DNA of 64,000 bases from Rhodobacterales bacterium LSUCC0387 (GTDB lineage Bacteria > Pseudomonadota > Alphaproteobacteria > Rhodobacterales > Rhodobacteraceae): assembly GCA_015689775.1 (NCBI GenBank), contig WVSR01000001.1, forward strand, positions 807,501-871,500, written 5' to 3'. A program made the position numbers and the translations under genes. Shown here one piece after another: positions 1 through 10,240 of this stretch (within the stretch, counting starts at the first letter, position 1; the number at the start of each line of letters is the position of its first letter). The notes below the pieces were generated by a model, which was not told where the DNA came from, did not search any database, and was given only the letters and a program-made list of their open reading frames with translations.

Positions 1-775
1 GATATTCATGCAAAACCTTAAGCGGGTAGCCGCGCCGCTCCATATCGACCCGCGCGATAGCGCGCCATGATCCGCCGACTAAGAACAGCCTTTGGTGATC
101 TTCGGGAAATTCAGCCTTGAGATCAGCAATGCGTGCTTTGATATGCGCCTTGATTGCGCGTTTGCCGCCTGTGATCCCCATCAGCTTCAGCGGCCCAAGA
201 TCCACCGATTTGCGCCGTCCGATGCTGCCGCCGCCTTCAAGGGCGGCCAATTCCATTGATGAGCCACCAATATCGCAGATCAACCCATAGGCCCCGGGCC
301 ACCCTAATAGAACGCCCTGCGCAGAAAGACGGGCCTCCTCTTCGCCCGTCACGATGCGGATCGCGAGGCCTGTTTGATCGAGCACATCTTTGCGGAAGTC
401 CGCGCCATCTTGAGCATCGCGCACCGCCGCGGTGGCCACAGTCAAAAGAGGTGCCACCCCCATGCCCTTGCACAGCATGGCAAAGCGGCGCAGCACGACA
501 AGGGCGCGCTGACGGCCTTCTGGGTTCAAACGCCCTGTTTCTGCAAAGCCTTCCCCCAAACCACAGAGAATTTTTTCATTGTAAAAATAGGCAGGGCTGC
601 GGGCCGCCCCATCAAACACCACCATCCGCACAGAGTTTGAGCCAATGTCGATAACCCCCACCCGCGAGAGCGAACGGGCGTGATCGGCATCAAAAAGTGG
701 CGCGCCGAAAGGCCCCCATTCAGGATGATCCTCAACCACTAATTCGGATTTGTCAGCGGGCGCGACGATACTCAT
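1..775 (-). CDS. ppx: Exopolyphosphatase / Ppx-GppA phosphatase, 3' part cut by window edge
   Basis: Hydrolyses terminal phosphates of polyphosphate (or pppGpp in GppA members) in the cytoplasm. The reading frame opens at an ATG at 773-775 and runs off the left edge, so about 258 residues are visible. The first actin-like phosphate-binding loop DIGSNSVRMVVFDG lies near residues 43-56 and a second, CDIGGSSMEL, near residue 160; GEEEARLSAQG between them is also family-typical. It sits 33 bases downstream of ppk on the same strand, which favours polyphosphate as the substrate and co-transcription. An N-terminal extension of about 40 residues precedes the first motif. Whether it is Ppx or GppA cannot be settled from the visible part. 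Confidence 0.9.
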   Translation of the reverse strand, partial: MSIVAPADKSELVVEDHPEWGPFGAPLFDADHARSLSRVGVIDIGSNSVRMVVFDGAARSPAYFYNEKILCGLGEGFAETGRLNPEGRQRALVVLRRFAMLCKGMGVAPLLTVATAAVRDAQDGADFRKDVLDQTGLAIRIVTGEEEARLSAQGVLLGWPGAYGLICDIGGSSMELAALEGGGSIGRRKSVDLGPLKLMGITGGKRAIKAHIKARIADLKAEFPEDHQRLFLVGGSWRAIARVDMERRGYPLKVLHEY

Positions 776-808
776 GGAATTGGTTGTTTCACAAAGCGCG
801 GTCTTGCG

Positions 809-2986
809 TCAATCTTCTGTATGGGTCAATTCGGGCACATCATTTGCCCCCGCAGACCCCCGTCCTGAAAGGGATGGGTTTTCCATAAAGAAGCGGTGAC
901 AATTGAAGGGTTGGTCAATCACGCTCAGGTCAGGGCGCAAGAAACTTCCATCGGGCTGCAACATCCAAGATTGCGCGACATCTGCCATATTCGCCGCCAT
1001 AATTTGGCTGACGATCTGCGCCTTTACAGTCGGGTTTTCACACTTGACCAAAGTCTCTACGCGCCGACTGAGATTGCGGCCCATCCAGTCAGCCGAAGAA
1101 ATATAGACCCGCGCCTGTTTCGACGGCAGTCCCGCCCCATTCCCAAAGCAAACGATACGGGAATGTTCGAGAAAGCGGCCCACGATAGATTTGACACGGA
1201 TATTTTCAGACAGCCCTTTGATATTGGGGCGCAAGCCGCAAATGCCGCGCAGCACCAGATCAATCCGTACCCCAGCCTGAGAGGCGCGATACAGCGCGTC
1301 AATCACATCGGGGTCGATGAGATTGTTCATCTTGGCCCACATCATCGCAGGGCGACCCGCTTTGGCATGGGCAATCTCGGCATCCATTTCCTCTAGGATG
1401 CGCGATTTTAGGTTGATCGGCGAGATAGCGAGGTTTTCCAGACCCTCAGGTTCGGCATAGCCGCCCACATAATTAAACACTTTGACTGCATCGCGCCCCA
1501 AAGAATCGTCACAGGTAAAGAGGCTGAGGTCGGTGTAAATCCGCGCCGTGATCGGGTGATAATTGCCTGTCCCAAAATGGGTATAGGTCACCAATCGGTC
1601 ACCCTCACGGCGCACAACCGAGCTGATCTTGGCATGGGTTTTATAGTTGATGAAGCCATAGATCACATGGGCGCCTGCGCGCTCAAGTTTGCGCGACTGC
1701 TGAATATTGGCGGCCTCGTCAAAGCGGGCTTTCAACTCCACAAGGGCCGTAACCGACTTGCCGTTTTCCGCCGCTTCGCACAGAGCCGCCACAATTGGGC
1801 TTTCATTTGAGGTGCGATAAAGCGTCTGTTTGATCGCCACAACATTAGGGTCGCGTGCCGCTTGTGCGAGGAAGCGGATCACCATGTCAAAGGTTTCATA
1901 GGGGTGATGCAAAAGCATATCTTTTTGGCGGATTGCAGCGAACATATCGCCTTCAAAATCCTGCACCCGTTCTGGCACGCGCGGGGCAAAGGCGGACCAA
2001 AGCAAATCGGGCCGCTCGTCAATCACCAGCTCCTTGAGATGCGCAAGGCCGATCATGCCGCGCACTTCGACAATCTCGGTGTCATCCACGCCCAATTGGT
2101 CAATGATCTCATCGCGCAGATCTTCGGGTGCGCCCGTGCTGATTTGAAGGCGCACCACTTCACCACGGCGGCGGCGTTTGAGGGCGGTTTCAAATTCACG
2201 CACCAAATCTTCGGCTTCTTCCTCGACCTCCAAATCGCTGTCGCGCAGCACGCGGAAGGTGCAGGAACCTGTCAACTCATAGCCAGGGAAAAGTTTGCCA
2301 AGATGCAGCAGCAGCAGTTCTTCAAGCGGCAAGAACCGTGCTTGACCTGCCGCGACGGGCAGTCGAATGAAGCGATCAATTTGCGCAGGGATTGGCAGCA
2401 GCGCCGATAACATCCGCCCATCTTTGCTGCGCTTCATCTGGAGGGCGAGGGCAAACCCCTCGTTTGGGATGAAGGGAAACGGATGCGCGGGGTCAATCGC
2501 CAAGGGCGACAAGATTGGAAAGACGCGGCGGATGAAGATCTCCTCAAGATCTGCTTTGTCGCGCGCCTTGAGATTGGCGCGGGTGCAGACCGTGATCTTT
2601 TCGGCCTCTAATTCGGATTTCAGCTTGCGCCACACCTGTTGTTGATAGGTCATCAATTTGCGCGCATCCGCGTTGATGAGCTTGAGCTGTTCAAGCGGCG
2701 TGCGCCCATCGTCGGATGGGGTTGTGTTGCCACTATGGGCCAATTCGCGCAAACCTGCCACACGCACAGTGTAGAATTCGTCCAGATTGCTTGCTGAGAT
2801 TGACACAAAGCGCACGCGTTCAAGCAGGGGAGCACGCGGATTTTCTGCCTCGTCCAAGACGCGCCAATTGAAGGCCAACCAACTCAATTCGCGGTTAAAA
2901 TAACGGCTGGGCCCCGTGATCTCCGGCTCAGGAAGAGCCACCGGATCAGGCATGGGGGCATTCAGAAAATCTGTAAAATGTGTCAT
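809..2986 (-). CDS. ppk1: Polyphosphate kinase 1
   Basis: Makes long-chain polyphosphate from ATP, reversibly; a peripheral membrane enzyme in known cases. The 725-residue length is normal for PPK1. The N-terminal domain opens with [17 protein letters not shown] (near 29-45), followed by the head domain and two phospholipase-D-like C-terminal domains. The autophosphorylated histidine is H451 in NYKTHAK and the second conserved histidine is H608 in FLEHSRI. The gene lies between hda (52 bases upstream) and ppx (33 bases downstream), all on the minus strand, so the polyphosphate synthesis and degradation genes are paired. No frame damage or missing motif is seen. Confidence 0.97.
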   Translation of the reverse strand: MTHFTDFLNAPMPDPVALPEPEITGPSRYFNRELSWLAFNWRVLDEAENPRAPLLERVRFVSISASNLDEFYTVRVAGLRELAHSGNTTPSDDGRTPLEQLKLINADARKLMTYQQQVWRKLKSELEAEKITVCTRANLKARDKADLEEIFIRRVFPILSPLAIDPAHPFPFIPNEGFALALQMKRSKDGRMLSALLPIPAQIDRFIRLPVAAGQARFLPLEELLLLHLGKLFPGYELTGSCTFRVLRDSDLEVEEEAEDLVREFETALKRRRRGEVVRLQISTGAPEDLRDEIIDQLGVDDTEIVEVRGMIGLAHLKELVIDERPDLLWSAFAPRVPERVQDFEGDMFAAIRQKDMLLHHPYETFDMVIRFLAQAARDPNVVAIKQTLYRTSNESPIVAALCEAAENGKSVTALVELKARFDEAANIQQSRKLERAGAHVIYGFINYKTHAKISSVVRREGDRLVTYTHFGTGNYHPITARIYTDLSLFTCDDSLGRDAVKVFNYVGGYAEPEGLENLAISPINLKSRILEEMDAEIAHAKAGRPAMMWAKMNNLIDPDVIDALYRASQAGVRIDLVLRGICGLRPNIKGLSENIRVKSIVGRFLEHSRIVCFGNGAGLPSKQARVYISSADWMGRNLSRRVETLVKCENPTVKAQIVSQIMAANMADVAQSWMLQPDGSFLRPDLSVIDQPFNCHRFFMENPSLSGRGSAGANDVPELTHTED

Positions 2987-3038
2987 TACTGCGTCTTTAC
3001 GGGCTCTCTAGCACAATTCAATGATAATCAAAATTGGC

Positions 3039-3713
3039 TTACCCTTCCATCCCAAGGATTGCACGGGCATGCGAAAGGCTTGGTGATTTTCTTTCAGAAA
3101 GGGCCAGTCGATCAAGTTCTATCACAAAATCGATCACGGCTTTGAAACTGCGCTCAATGCGCGGCAGCGCGTAATGCAGCACCGATGCGGGTAGGCTGAT
3201 GCCGCGATCATGGGCCAGTTTCATCGTCACCGCCATTAAGGCCGCATCATCTGGGGCCTCAAGGCGCAGCAGATTGGCCTGACGCAAACGGCTGTCGAGA
3301 TCAGGTAGGGCAATGCCCCACGCCTCTGGCTTGTCGCGAGCGTTGAGCAAGAGCGGCGCTTGACGGGTGGCTGCATCATTGTGCAGGTGAAACAGCATTT
3401 CCTCACGTGCAGTATCGCCTGCAATTCGGTCGCAATCCTCAATTACCAAGGCACAGGCTTGCATGAGTTTTGGGATGTCTGCCTCTTGCAGCCCCATTGC
3501 GCTGTGGATCAGCGCCCCTGATTGTTCCGCAAACACATGGGCGAGGTGGGTTTTTCCGGCGCCTTCAGGCCCGATCAAGATCATCTTTGACAAGGGCCAA
3601 TTGCGCCATGCGTCAATGCCCGCGACTGCAACCGCGTTGCAGGGGGAAAGAAAGAAATCTTGCCTCCCCATACCTGCGCGATAGGGCAGATCAAATTGCA
3701 TCTGTTTTGCCAT
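3039..3713 (-). CDS. hda: DnaA-homologue Hda, regulatory inactivator of DnaA
   Basis: Hda-type AAA+ protein without the DnaA DNA-binding domain; with the sliding clamp it stimulates ATP hydrolysis by DnaA and so limits re-initiation. The ATG at 3711-3713 gives 224 residues, begins MAKQMQFDLP and avoids overlap with the gene upstream; a longer frame from 3743 would overlap it by 29 bases. The QMQFDLP segment at residues 4-10 resembles the N-terminal clamp-binding peptide of the family. Walker A is GPEGAGKT (48-55) and the Walker B-like stretch is ALVIEDCD. Its start lies one base from the stop of the AI-2E permease gene, implying translational coupling. Assignment rests on the motif set and length. 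Confidence 0.88.
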   Translation of the reverse strand: MAKQMQFDLPYRAGMGRQDFFLSPCNAVAVAGIDAWRNWPLSKMILIGPEGAGKTHLAHVFAEQSGALIHSAMGLQEADIPKLMQACALVIEDCDRIAGDTAREEMLFHLHNDAATRQAPLLLNARDKPEAWGIALPDLDSRLRQANLLRLEAPDDAALMAVTMKLAHDRGISLPASVLHYALPRIERSFKAVIDFVIELDRLALSERKSPSLSHARAILGMEG

Positions 3714-3714
3714 T

Positions 3715-4782
3715 TCAGTCGTCCTGCGGGGGTTCAAGCCCACGATAGAGCAGGCTTGCCTGATAGCGTGTAATGGCGAAGCGCACCAAAACGCCGATCA
3801 CAGCGGCCACGGGCACGGCAACCAGAAGCCCGACAAAGCCAAACACCGCCCCAAAGGCAGAGAGCGCAAAGATCAGCCAAACGGGATGCAGTCCAACGGA
3901 GGAGCCAACCAGTTTCGGGGTTAGTACATTCCCCTCAAGCATCTGTCCGACCTGAAAGATAATTGCGATGGCGGCGATGCTCCACCAATCTTCCCAGAAT
4001 TGGAAAAGGGCAAGCCCGATGGATAAAAGTCCACCCACCAAGGCGCCAACATAGGGGATAAAGGTCAAAAGCCCTGCAATCAAACCCACAACAAGCCCGA
4101 ATTGCAAACCTACCACCATGAGTGCGATGGCATAAAATGTGCCCAAGATGAGACACACAGTGCCTTGACCCCGCACAAACCCCGCTAATGTGCGATCGAC
4201 ATTGGCGGCGATTTGACGGATCACGGGGCGATGGTCGCGGGGCAGCAATTCATCGATGCGCGCCACCATGCGATCCCAATCAAGCAACAAGTAAAAGGCG
4301 ACAACGGGCACAACGACCATAAACACAATCGCGTTTACCACGCTGATAGCGGAGGTGAGAGCCGTGTTGAGCAATTCGCCCCCGCGCGCTTGAATGGTCT
4401 GGCCGACCGAAACCAAGGACTGGCGCAAAGGCGATCCATCATCCATCAATGACGGAAACTGTTGGGTCAAAAAGGTCTGCAATTCACTAAATATTTGCGG
4501 CGCGGATTGGATTAATGCATTAGCTTGTGTCACCAAAAGCGGCACGATCACAAAAATACCCGCCACGACCACCAAAAGCGCGACCAAGGAGATCACGGTT
4601 GTGGCCGCCGCGCGACCAAGGCCCCATTTCTCAAGCCGATCAGCGAGAGGGTCGAGAAAATAGGCAATCGCCCCCCCTGTCAAAAAAGGCAGAATGACAT
4701 CACCCAAGAACCATAACAACGCCAAGAAGACGGCAATAATGCCGCCCCAAATCGCTGCTTGTTGTTTGATTGGCAATGCCAT
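3715..4782 (-). CDS. AI-2E family (PerM/YdiK-like) membrane transporter
   Basis: A 355-residue inner-membrane protein of the AI-2E/PerM family. Known members export autoinducer-2, or move Na+/Li+ against protons; the substrate cannot be read from sequence. Hydrophobic helices at about 10-30, 35-50, 60-85, a pair near 150-170, and a dense group from 205 to 335 with the glycine-rich stretch GLIAGLLTFIPYVGALVGG match the family. A soluble loop of about 60 residues follows the third helix. It is the first gene of a probable four-gene minus-strand operon with hda, ppk and ppx; this adjacency of a permease and hda recurs in alphaproteobacteria as far as I recall. Confidence 0.88.
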   Translation of the reverse strand: MALPIKQQAAIWGGIIAVFLALLWFLGDVILPFLTGGAIAYFLDPLADRLEKWGLGRAAATTVISLVALLVVVAGIFVIVPLLVTQANALIQSAPQIFSELQTFLTQQFPSLMDDGSPLRQSLVSVGQTIQARGGELLNTALTSAISVVNAIVFMVVVPVVAFYLLLDWDRMVARIDELLPRDHRPVIRQIAANVDRTLAGFVRGQGTVCLILGTFYAIALMVVGLQFGLVVGLIAGLLTFIPYVGALVGGLLSIGLALFQFWEDWWSIAAIAIIFQVGQMLEGNVLTPKLVGSSVGLHPVWLIFALSAFGAVFGFVGLLVAVPVAAVIGVLVRFAITRYQASLLYRGLEPPQDD

Positions 4783-4878
4783 TGACTGCGCGCGCCTTTG
4801 AACCAGATTTCCCTTTCCTCACATCTGCGGCATTGCGGCCTGTGGTTCAAGGGGTTTCGCCAAAGGCGTACTGCAAAA

Positions 4879-7008
4879 CTATCCCCGTGCCTCGCGAATA
4901 AGGCGCAGAATATCTGCGGCTGCGGCGGGGATATTTGTGCCAGGCCCGAAGATTGCCTTGACCCCTGCAGCCTTAAGGAAGTCGTAATCTTGCTGCGGGA
5001 TCACGCCGCCGCAAATGACGATGATTTCCTCGGCCCCTTGCGCCTTGAGCGCGGCGAGCAATTTGGGTGCTAGAGTCTTGTGACCTGCCGCCTGACTGGA
5101 GATGCCCACAACATGGACGTCATTGTCGATGGCATCTTGGGCCGCCTCATCGGGCGTTTGAAACAAGGGGCCGACATCCACATCAAAGCCGATATCAGCA
5201 AATGCCGTGGCAATCACCTTGGCGCCACGATCATGGCCATCTTGGCCCATTTTGACCACCAACATTCGGGGGCGGCGGCCTTCTTCCTCTGCGAAAGTTT
5301 TGACATCTTTTTGAATTTGTGCAAAGCCCGCATCGCCTTCATAGGCCGCGCCATAGACCCCTGCGAGAGTTTTGACCTCGGCGCGGTGACGCCCGAATTT
5401 TTTCTCCATCGCCATGCTGATTTCTCCTACGCTGGCCCTCGCGCGAGCCGCATCAACGGCCGCTTCGAGAAGGTTGCCGCCCTCTGCTGCACGGCGGGTC
5501 AATTCGGCCAAGGCCGCCTCAACCGCCGCCCCGTCTCGGGTGGCGCGGATATGCTCAAGCCGCGCGATTTGTGACGCGCGCACCTTGTCATTATCGACTT
5601 CGAGAATGTCGATCTGGTCTTCTTTTTCTTTGCGATATTTGTTGACGCCAACGATCACCTCTTGGCCACGATCAATCATCGCTTGGCGTTTGGCGGCGGA
5701 TTCCTCGATCCGCAATTTCGGCAGACCCGAAGCCACCGCTTTGGTCATGCCGCCTATTTCTTCGACCTCCTCAATCAGTTTCCAAGCGGCTTCGGCGAGG
5801 TCATGGGTGAGCTTTTCGATATAGTAAGACCCAGCCAGCGGGTCGATCACATCGGTCACGCGTGTTTCTTCTTGCAGCACCAATTGCGTGTTGCGCGCGA
5901 TACGCGCCGAGAATTCGGTGGGCAGCGCAATCGCCTCATCAAGCGCATTGGTGTGCAGGCTTTGCGTCCCGCCTAAGACCGCTGACATGGCCTCATAGGC
6001 TGTGCGGATCACGTTGTTATAGGGGTCTTGCTCTTGCAGGCTTACGCCCGAAGTCTGGCAATGGGTGCGAAGCATTTTCGAGCGGGGATCTTTGGGGTCA
6101 AACTCGTCCATGATCCGCGACCAGAGCAGGCGCGCGGCGCGCAGTTTGGCGATTTCCATGAAGAAATCCATGCCAATGGCAAAGAAAAAGCTGAGACGGC
6201 CCGCGAATTTGTCGACATTCATGCCGCGCGCAATCGCAGCGCGCACATATTCGCGGCCATCGGCCAAAGTATAGGCCAATTCCTGCACCAAATTGGCGCC
6301 CGCCTCTTGCATGTGATAGCCCGAGATTGAGATCGAATTGAACTTTGGCATCTCATTTGAGGTATATTCGATGATATCCGCCACAATCCGCATTGAAGGC
6401 TCTGGTGGATACACATAGGTGTTACGCACCATGAATTCTTTGAGGATGTCATTCTGGATCGTTCCAGATAGGGCTGCGCGCGACACGCCTTGCTCCTGGC
6501 CTGCTACGATGAAATTGGCCAAGATGGGGATAACCGCCCCGTTCATCGTCATCGACACCGAGACCTGATCGAGCGGGATGCCATCAAAGAGGATTTTCAT
6601 ATCCTCAACACTATCAATAGCCACACCTGCTTTGCCCACATCACCCTCGACACGAGGGTGGTCGCTGTCATAGCCGCGATGGGTGGCGAGATCGAAGGCG
6701 ACCGAGACGCCCTGCTGCCCCGCAGCAAGGTTCTTGCGATAGAAGGCGTTTGATTCTTCGGCAGTGGAGAAGCCCGCATATTGGCGGATCGTCCAAGGGC
6801 GGCCCGTATACATCGTGGCCTTGACCCCCCGCGTGAAGGGCGCAAATCCGGGCAAATTCCCCATATGGGGCAAGTCTTGAATGTCCTCTTGGGTGTAAAG
6901 CGGTTGGACAGTGATCCCCTCAAGCGTTTCCTTGTTCAAACTCTCAAGCGGCTTGTCGCGCAATTCTTTTGAGGCGAGCTCTTGCCAGTCTTTTTTGGTC
7001 ACAGTCAT
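4879..7008 (-). CDS. Methylmalonyl-CoA mutase, single-chain
   Basis: Converts (R)-methylmalonyl-CoA to succinyl-CoA with adenosylcobalamin; last step of propionyl-CoA assimilation, cytoplasmic. The 709-residue chain holds a TIM-barrel substrate domain carrying [17 protein letters not shown] near residue 65-80 and a C-terminal B12 domain with GQDGHDRG at 588-595, where H592 is the expected lower axial ligand, plus a GG loop CGGVIPQQD. No separate small subunit gene is present. It lies downstream of pccA on the same strand but is separated from it by a gene on the opposite strand, so it needs its own promoter in 7009-7142. The sequence fits methylmalonyl- rather than ethylmalonyl-CoA mutase. 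Confidence 0.96.
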   Translation of the reverse strand: MTVTKKDWQELASKELRDKPLESLNKETLEGITVQPLYTQEDIQDLPHMGNLPGFAPFTRGVKATMYTGRPWTIRQYAGFSTAEESNAFYRKNLAAGQQGVSVAFDLATHRGYDSDHPRVEGDVGKAGVAIDSVEDMKILFDGIPLDQVSVSMTMNGAVIPILANFIVAGQEQGVSRAALSGTIQNDILKEFMVRNTYVYPPEPSMRIVADIIEYTSNEMPKFNSISISGYHMQEAGANLVQELAYTLADGREYVRAAIARGMNVDKFAGRLSFFFAIGMDFFMEIAKLRAARLLWSRIMDEFDPKDPRSKMLRTHCQTSGVSLQEQDPYNNVIRTAYEAMSAVLGGTQSLHTNALDEAIALPTEFSARIARNTQLVLQEETRVTDVIDPLAGSYYIEKLTHDLAEAAWKLIEEVEEIGGMTKAVASGLPKLRIEESAAKRQAMIDRGQEVIVGVNKYRKEKEDQIDILEVDNDKVRASQIARLEHIRATRDGAAVEAALAELTRRAAEGGNLLEAAVDAARARASVGEISMAMEKKFGRHRAEVKTLAGVYGAAYEGDAGFAQIQKDVKTFAEEEGRRPRMLVVKMGQDGHDRGAKVIATAFADIGFDVDVGPLFQTPDEAAQDAIDNDVHVVGISSQAAGHKTLAPKLLAALKAQGAEEIIVICGGVIPQQDYDFLKAAGVKAIFGPGTNIPAAAADILRLIREARG

Positions 7009-7142
7009 ATCCGTCTTCCTCTGTCCTTCATCTTCGGCGCAAGTCCTTGTGGCGGAAATGCTTGTCTGGCGCAGTTTCTCGTGGCTTTGGCCTTTGGTTT
7101 CGTGGCTCAGGCCCTATATGTCTTTCATCAGCAGGAGGCGTG

Positions 7143-7574
7143 ATGAAACGGGTTCTTTCCTTTGCGATTACAGTCTGGATGGCACTCGCCCCCAATGGCG
7201 CATGGGCCGATGAGGTGGGGGAATTGCCGATTTTGCAGGCCGTAGATGTCAGTCTGGATGACTCTCTGTGGACGGCGCGACCGCTGATTGTTTTCGCTGA
7301 CACCGAGGCCGATCCGCGATTTGCGGAACAAATGGCGCGGCTTGAGGCGCGCCCCGCCCCCTTGTTGGAGCGCGATGTTGTGGTGATCATCGACACTGAT
7401 CCCGACAGCCAAAGTGACATTCGCAGCACCTTGCGCCCGCGTGGTTTTGCGGTCGTGATTTTGCAAAAAGATGGCCGTGTCGGCCTGCGCCGCCCCAGCC
7501 CGCGCGATGTGCGCGAACTGACCCGAGCGATTGACAATTTCGCCCTGCGTCAGGAGGAGTTGCGCAACCGCTAG
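7143..7574 (+). CDS. DUF4174 secreted protein
   Basis: A 143-residue protein with a cleavable signal peptide (MKRVLSFAITVWMALAPNGAWA, likely cleavage after residue 22) and a DUF4174 domain, a thioredoxin-fold-like family of unknown role. The start is fixed by AGGAGG at 7133-7138, four bases before the ATG; a longer frame from 6969 would overlap the mutase gene. The recognisable stretch is the conserved end KDGRVGLRRPSPRDVRELTRAIDNF, which resembles the last strand and helix of a thioredoxin fold, but no CxxC is present. It points away from the mutase and converges on pccA, 21 bases apart. Location is expected to be periplasmic; no function is known to me. Confidence 0.8.
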   Translation: MKRVLSFAITVWMALAPNGAWADEVGELPILQAVDVSLDDSLWTARPLIVFADTEADPRFAEQMARLEARPAPLLERDVVVIIDTDPDSQSDIRSTLRPRGFAVVILQKDGRVGLRRPSPRDVRELTRAIDNFALRQEELRNR

Positions 7575-7595
7575 GCTTTGGGCGGCAAGTGTCAT

Positions 7596-9641
7596 TTATT
7601 CGAACTCCATGATCACATCATCGACCGCAAGGCTGTCGCCTGCCGCGGCGTTGATCTTGGCCACCACACCCTTCCGCTCGGCGCGGAGGATGTTTTCCAT
7701 CTTCATGGCCTCAACTGTGCAAAGGGCCTGACCCTCTTGCACTTCTTGGCCTTCCTCAACGCTGAGTTTCACCATCAATCCAGGCATTGGACAAAGCAGA
7801 AGGCGCGAAGTATCTGGGGGCAGCTTTTCCGGCATAAGGCGCGCAAGCTCGGCTTGGCGCGGGCTGCGAATGAACAGTTTGAAATCTGCGCCTCGCGTGC
7901 GCACGCGGAAGCCCTGCGGAATTTTTGACACTTTCACAGTCAATGGGCTGCCATCGACAATCAGTTTTGCCAACATCGTTCCCGGCCGCCAATTAGATGT
8001 CACACGCATGCCTTGACCATCATCAAAGCGAATTGTGGCCCCGTCATGATCTGCCGTAATGGTTACGGGCCATTCTGTTTCACCCATGCGCGCAACCCAG
8101 TGATTGCCAACCACCCGCTCGTGATTGTCCATCCGACCCGAGACGCGGGTGCGGCGGATTTCGCTGACGCGATACATTGCGGTTGTGGCGGCCACGACAC
8201 GGCGCATTTGATCCTCAGGTAAGGTCACGCCCTCGAAGCCTTCGGGATACTCCTCGGCGATAAATGCCGTTGTCATGTCACCTGAGACGAATTTCGGATG
8301 ATCCATCACGGCAGAGAGGAAGGGTAGGTTGTGGCCAATCCCCTCCAACTCGAACCCGTCTAGGGCGTGACGCATGGCTTCGATGGACTCTGCCCGCGTT
8401 GGGGCCCAAGTGCAGAGCTTGGCGATCATTGGGTCGTAATACATGCTGATCTCGCCGCCTTCGTAGACGCCCGTATCGTTGCGTGTCGCCGTTTCGCCCT
8501 TGGGGGCCTCGCCCTGCCATTTGCCGCTTTCCAACAGCGGCCCTGCAGCCACTTCGACAGGGGGGCGATAGCGGGACAGGCGGCCGATTGAAGGCAAGAA
8601 GTTCCGATAGGGATCTTCTGCATAGAGGCGGCTTTCCATGGCCCAACCTGTCAGCGTCACATCCTTTTGCGCGAAAGGCAGTTTCTCGCCATAGGCAACA
8701 CGGATCATCTGCTCAACCAGATCAACGCCCGTGATCAACTCGGTCACAGGATGCTCAACCTGCAAACGGGTGTTCATCTCAAGGAAGTAGAAATTGCGAT
8801 TGCCATCGACAATAAATTCCACTGTGCCTGCGCTGGTGTAATTCACTGCTTGCGCCAAGGCCACGGCCTGCTCGCCCATGGACTTACGGGTGACTTCATC
8901 CAAGAAGGGCGAGGGGGCTTCTTCGATCACTTTTTGGTTGCGACGTTGGATCGAACATTCGCGCTCGCCCAAATAGACGCAATTGCCGTGACCATCGGCG
9001 AGAACCTGAATTTCGATATGGCGCGGCTGGGTTACAAATTTCTCAATAAAGATGCGGTCATCCCCAAAGGAATTTGCCGCTTCGTTCTTGGAGGACTGGA
9101 ACCCTTCGCGCGCCTCATCATCATTCCATGCAATGCGCATCCCCTTGCCACCGCCGCCCGCGGAGGCCTTTACCATCACGGGATAGCCGATCTCATTACT
9201 GATTTTCACCGCTTCTTCAGCATCTTCAATCAGCCCCATATAGCCCGGAACAGTGGAGACGCCTGCCTCTTGGGCGAGTTTCTTTGAGGTGATCTTATCC
9301 CCCATGGCCTTTATCGCGCCCGCAGGTGGCCCGATAAAGGCCACGCCTGCGGCCTCAAGTGCTTCGGCGAATTTCTTGTTTTCGGACAAGAACCCATAGC
9401 CGGGATGCACGGCCTCGGCACCTGTTGCCTTGATGGCTGCCATCACCTTATCGATGACGATATAGCTTTCATTGGCGGGGGCGGGGCCGATATGCACCGC
9501 CTCATCTGCCATTTGCACATGCAGCGCGTTGCGATCCGCATCGGAATAGATCGCCACAGTGGTGATGCCCATTTTGCGCGCGGTTTTGATGACGCGACAG
9601 GCGATTTCGCCACGGTTGGCAATCAGAATTTTTTTGAACAT
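7596..9641 (-). CDS. pccA: Propionyl-CoA carboxylase alpha subunit (biotin carboxylase + carrier)
   Basis: Carboxylates its own biotin with bicarbonate and ATP and hands the carboxyl to PccB, forming methylmalonyl-CoA. The 681 residues contain the biotin carboxylase N-domain (MFKKILIANRGEIACRV), an ATP-grasp domain with KASAGGGGKGM near 158-168, the RLQVEHPVTE motif, a linker domain typical of acyl-CoA carboxylases, and a C-terminal biotinyl domain with AMKMEN; the biotinylated lysine is K647. It shares strand and locus with pccB (10976-12508) but is separated from it by two lipoprotein-like genes and an unrecognised gene. AGGAACGTGAACGC-like purines precede the ATG. Specificity for propionyl-CoA is inferred from the neighbouring mutase. 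Confidence 0.96.
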   Translation of the reverse strand: MFKKILIANRGEIACRVIKTARKMGITTVAIYSDADRNALHVQMADEAVHIGPAPANESYIVIDKVMAAIKATGAEAVHPGYGFLSENKKFAEALEAAGVAFIGPPAGAIKAMGDKITSKKLAQEAGVSTVPGYMGLIEDAEEAVKISNEIGYPVMVKASAGGGGKGMRIAWNDDEAREGFQSSKNEAANSFGDDRIFIEKFVTQPRHIEIQVLADGHGNCVYLGERECSIQRRNQKVIEEAPSPFLDEVTRKSMGEQAVALAQAVNYTSAGTVEFIVDGNRNFYFLEMNTRLQVEHPVTELITGVDLVEQMIRVAYGEKLPFAQKDVTLTGWAMESRLYAEDPYRNFLPSIGRLSRYRPPVEVAAGPLLESGKWQGEAPKGETATRNDTGVYEGGEISMYYDPMIAKLCTWAPTRAESIEAMRHALDGFELEGIGHNLPFLSAVMDHPKFVSGDMTTAFIAEEYPEGFEGVTLPEDQMRRVVAATTAMYRVSEIRRTRVSGRMDNHERVVGNHWVARMGETEWPVTITADHDGATIRFDDGQGMRVTSNWRPGTMLAKLIVDGSPLTVKVSKIPQGFRVRTRGADFKLFIRSPRQAELARLMPEKLPPDTSRLLLCPMPGLMVKLSVEEGQEVQEGQALCTVEAMKMENILRAERKGVVAKINAAAGDSLAVDDVIMEFE

Positions 9642-9753
9642 GCGTTCACGTTCCTTCCTTTTGGGCCAAGCTGGCCGTCTGTCTCAAACAAAAAGCCACG
9701 TGCGGGGCGGTTCCCCACACGCGGCGATTTGAATTTTTACGTGTTGCGCTGGG

Positions 9754-9960
9754 TTAGCGGCGGCACAGCCCCACATCGTCACAAAGCGCACCACCCGCTG
9801 CGCCGACAATGGCGCCTGTGGCAATGTCGCCATCCAAGATAACAGCTGCACCAGCCCCCGCAGCGGCGCCAACGCCCGCGCGCTCAATATCTGAGGAGAC
9901 GCAAGCCGAAAGCGTTGCGCTAACAAGAACGATGCCGAAGATTTTGAGTGTTTTTTGCAT
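9754..9960 (-). CDS. Small glycine-zipper lipoprotein
   Basis: A 68-residue predicted lipoprotein: signal peptide MQKTLKIFGIVLVSATLSAC with lipobox LSAC (C20), then an alanine/glycine-rich stretch AGVGAAAGAGAAV and a second glycine cluster GAIVGAAGGALC before a short polar end. This resembles the glycine-zipper domain of small outer-membrane lipoproteins. AGGAG eight bases before the ATG supports the start. It lies 112 bases upstream of pccA on the same strand. Two cysteines at the end (CDDVGLC) could form a disulfide in the periplasm. No function is known to me, and its presence inside the carboxylase locus is likely positional rather than enzymatic. Confidence 0.75.
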   Translation of the reverse strand: MQKTLKIFGIVLVSATLSACVSSDIERAGVGAAAGAGAAVILDGDIATGAIVGAAGGALCDDVGLCRR

Positions 9961-10240
9961 ATTGGATCTCCTGTCAGATGACTGCCTCTATGCGAAAATA
10001 ATACATGGTTTATCCACGCAATCCTAGAGGGTCGATGCGCAGGGCGCACCGACTCTTTCGAAGGGGAATAGATGGAACATCTTGGGGACGTATGGGCCCC
10101 GCTGCAGCGGCTAGAATAGGAGGTAAAGTCCGTTGCGTGACCAAGCATATGGGCAGGTGGCTGCCACGCTTCAAGCGGGGAAGCGGACGCAGATTTGTCA
10201 TCGGCGGCAATTCGCTGAAATCTTTCGAAGTTGGGCAGAT
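9961..10240. other. Intergenic stretch without supported gene
   Basis: 280 bases between the glycine-zipper lipoprotein gene and the unrecognised 124-residue protein gene. Frames are open on both strands but none has a ribosome-binding site, a recognisable domain or a family-like composition. Likely holds the promoter of the lipoprotein gene. I checked it for tRNA, 6S and tmRNA-like features and saw none. Confidence 0.5.
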
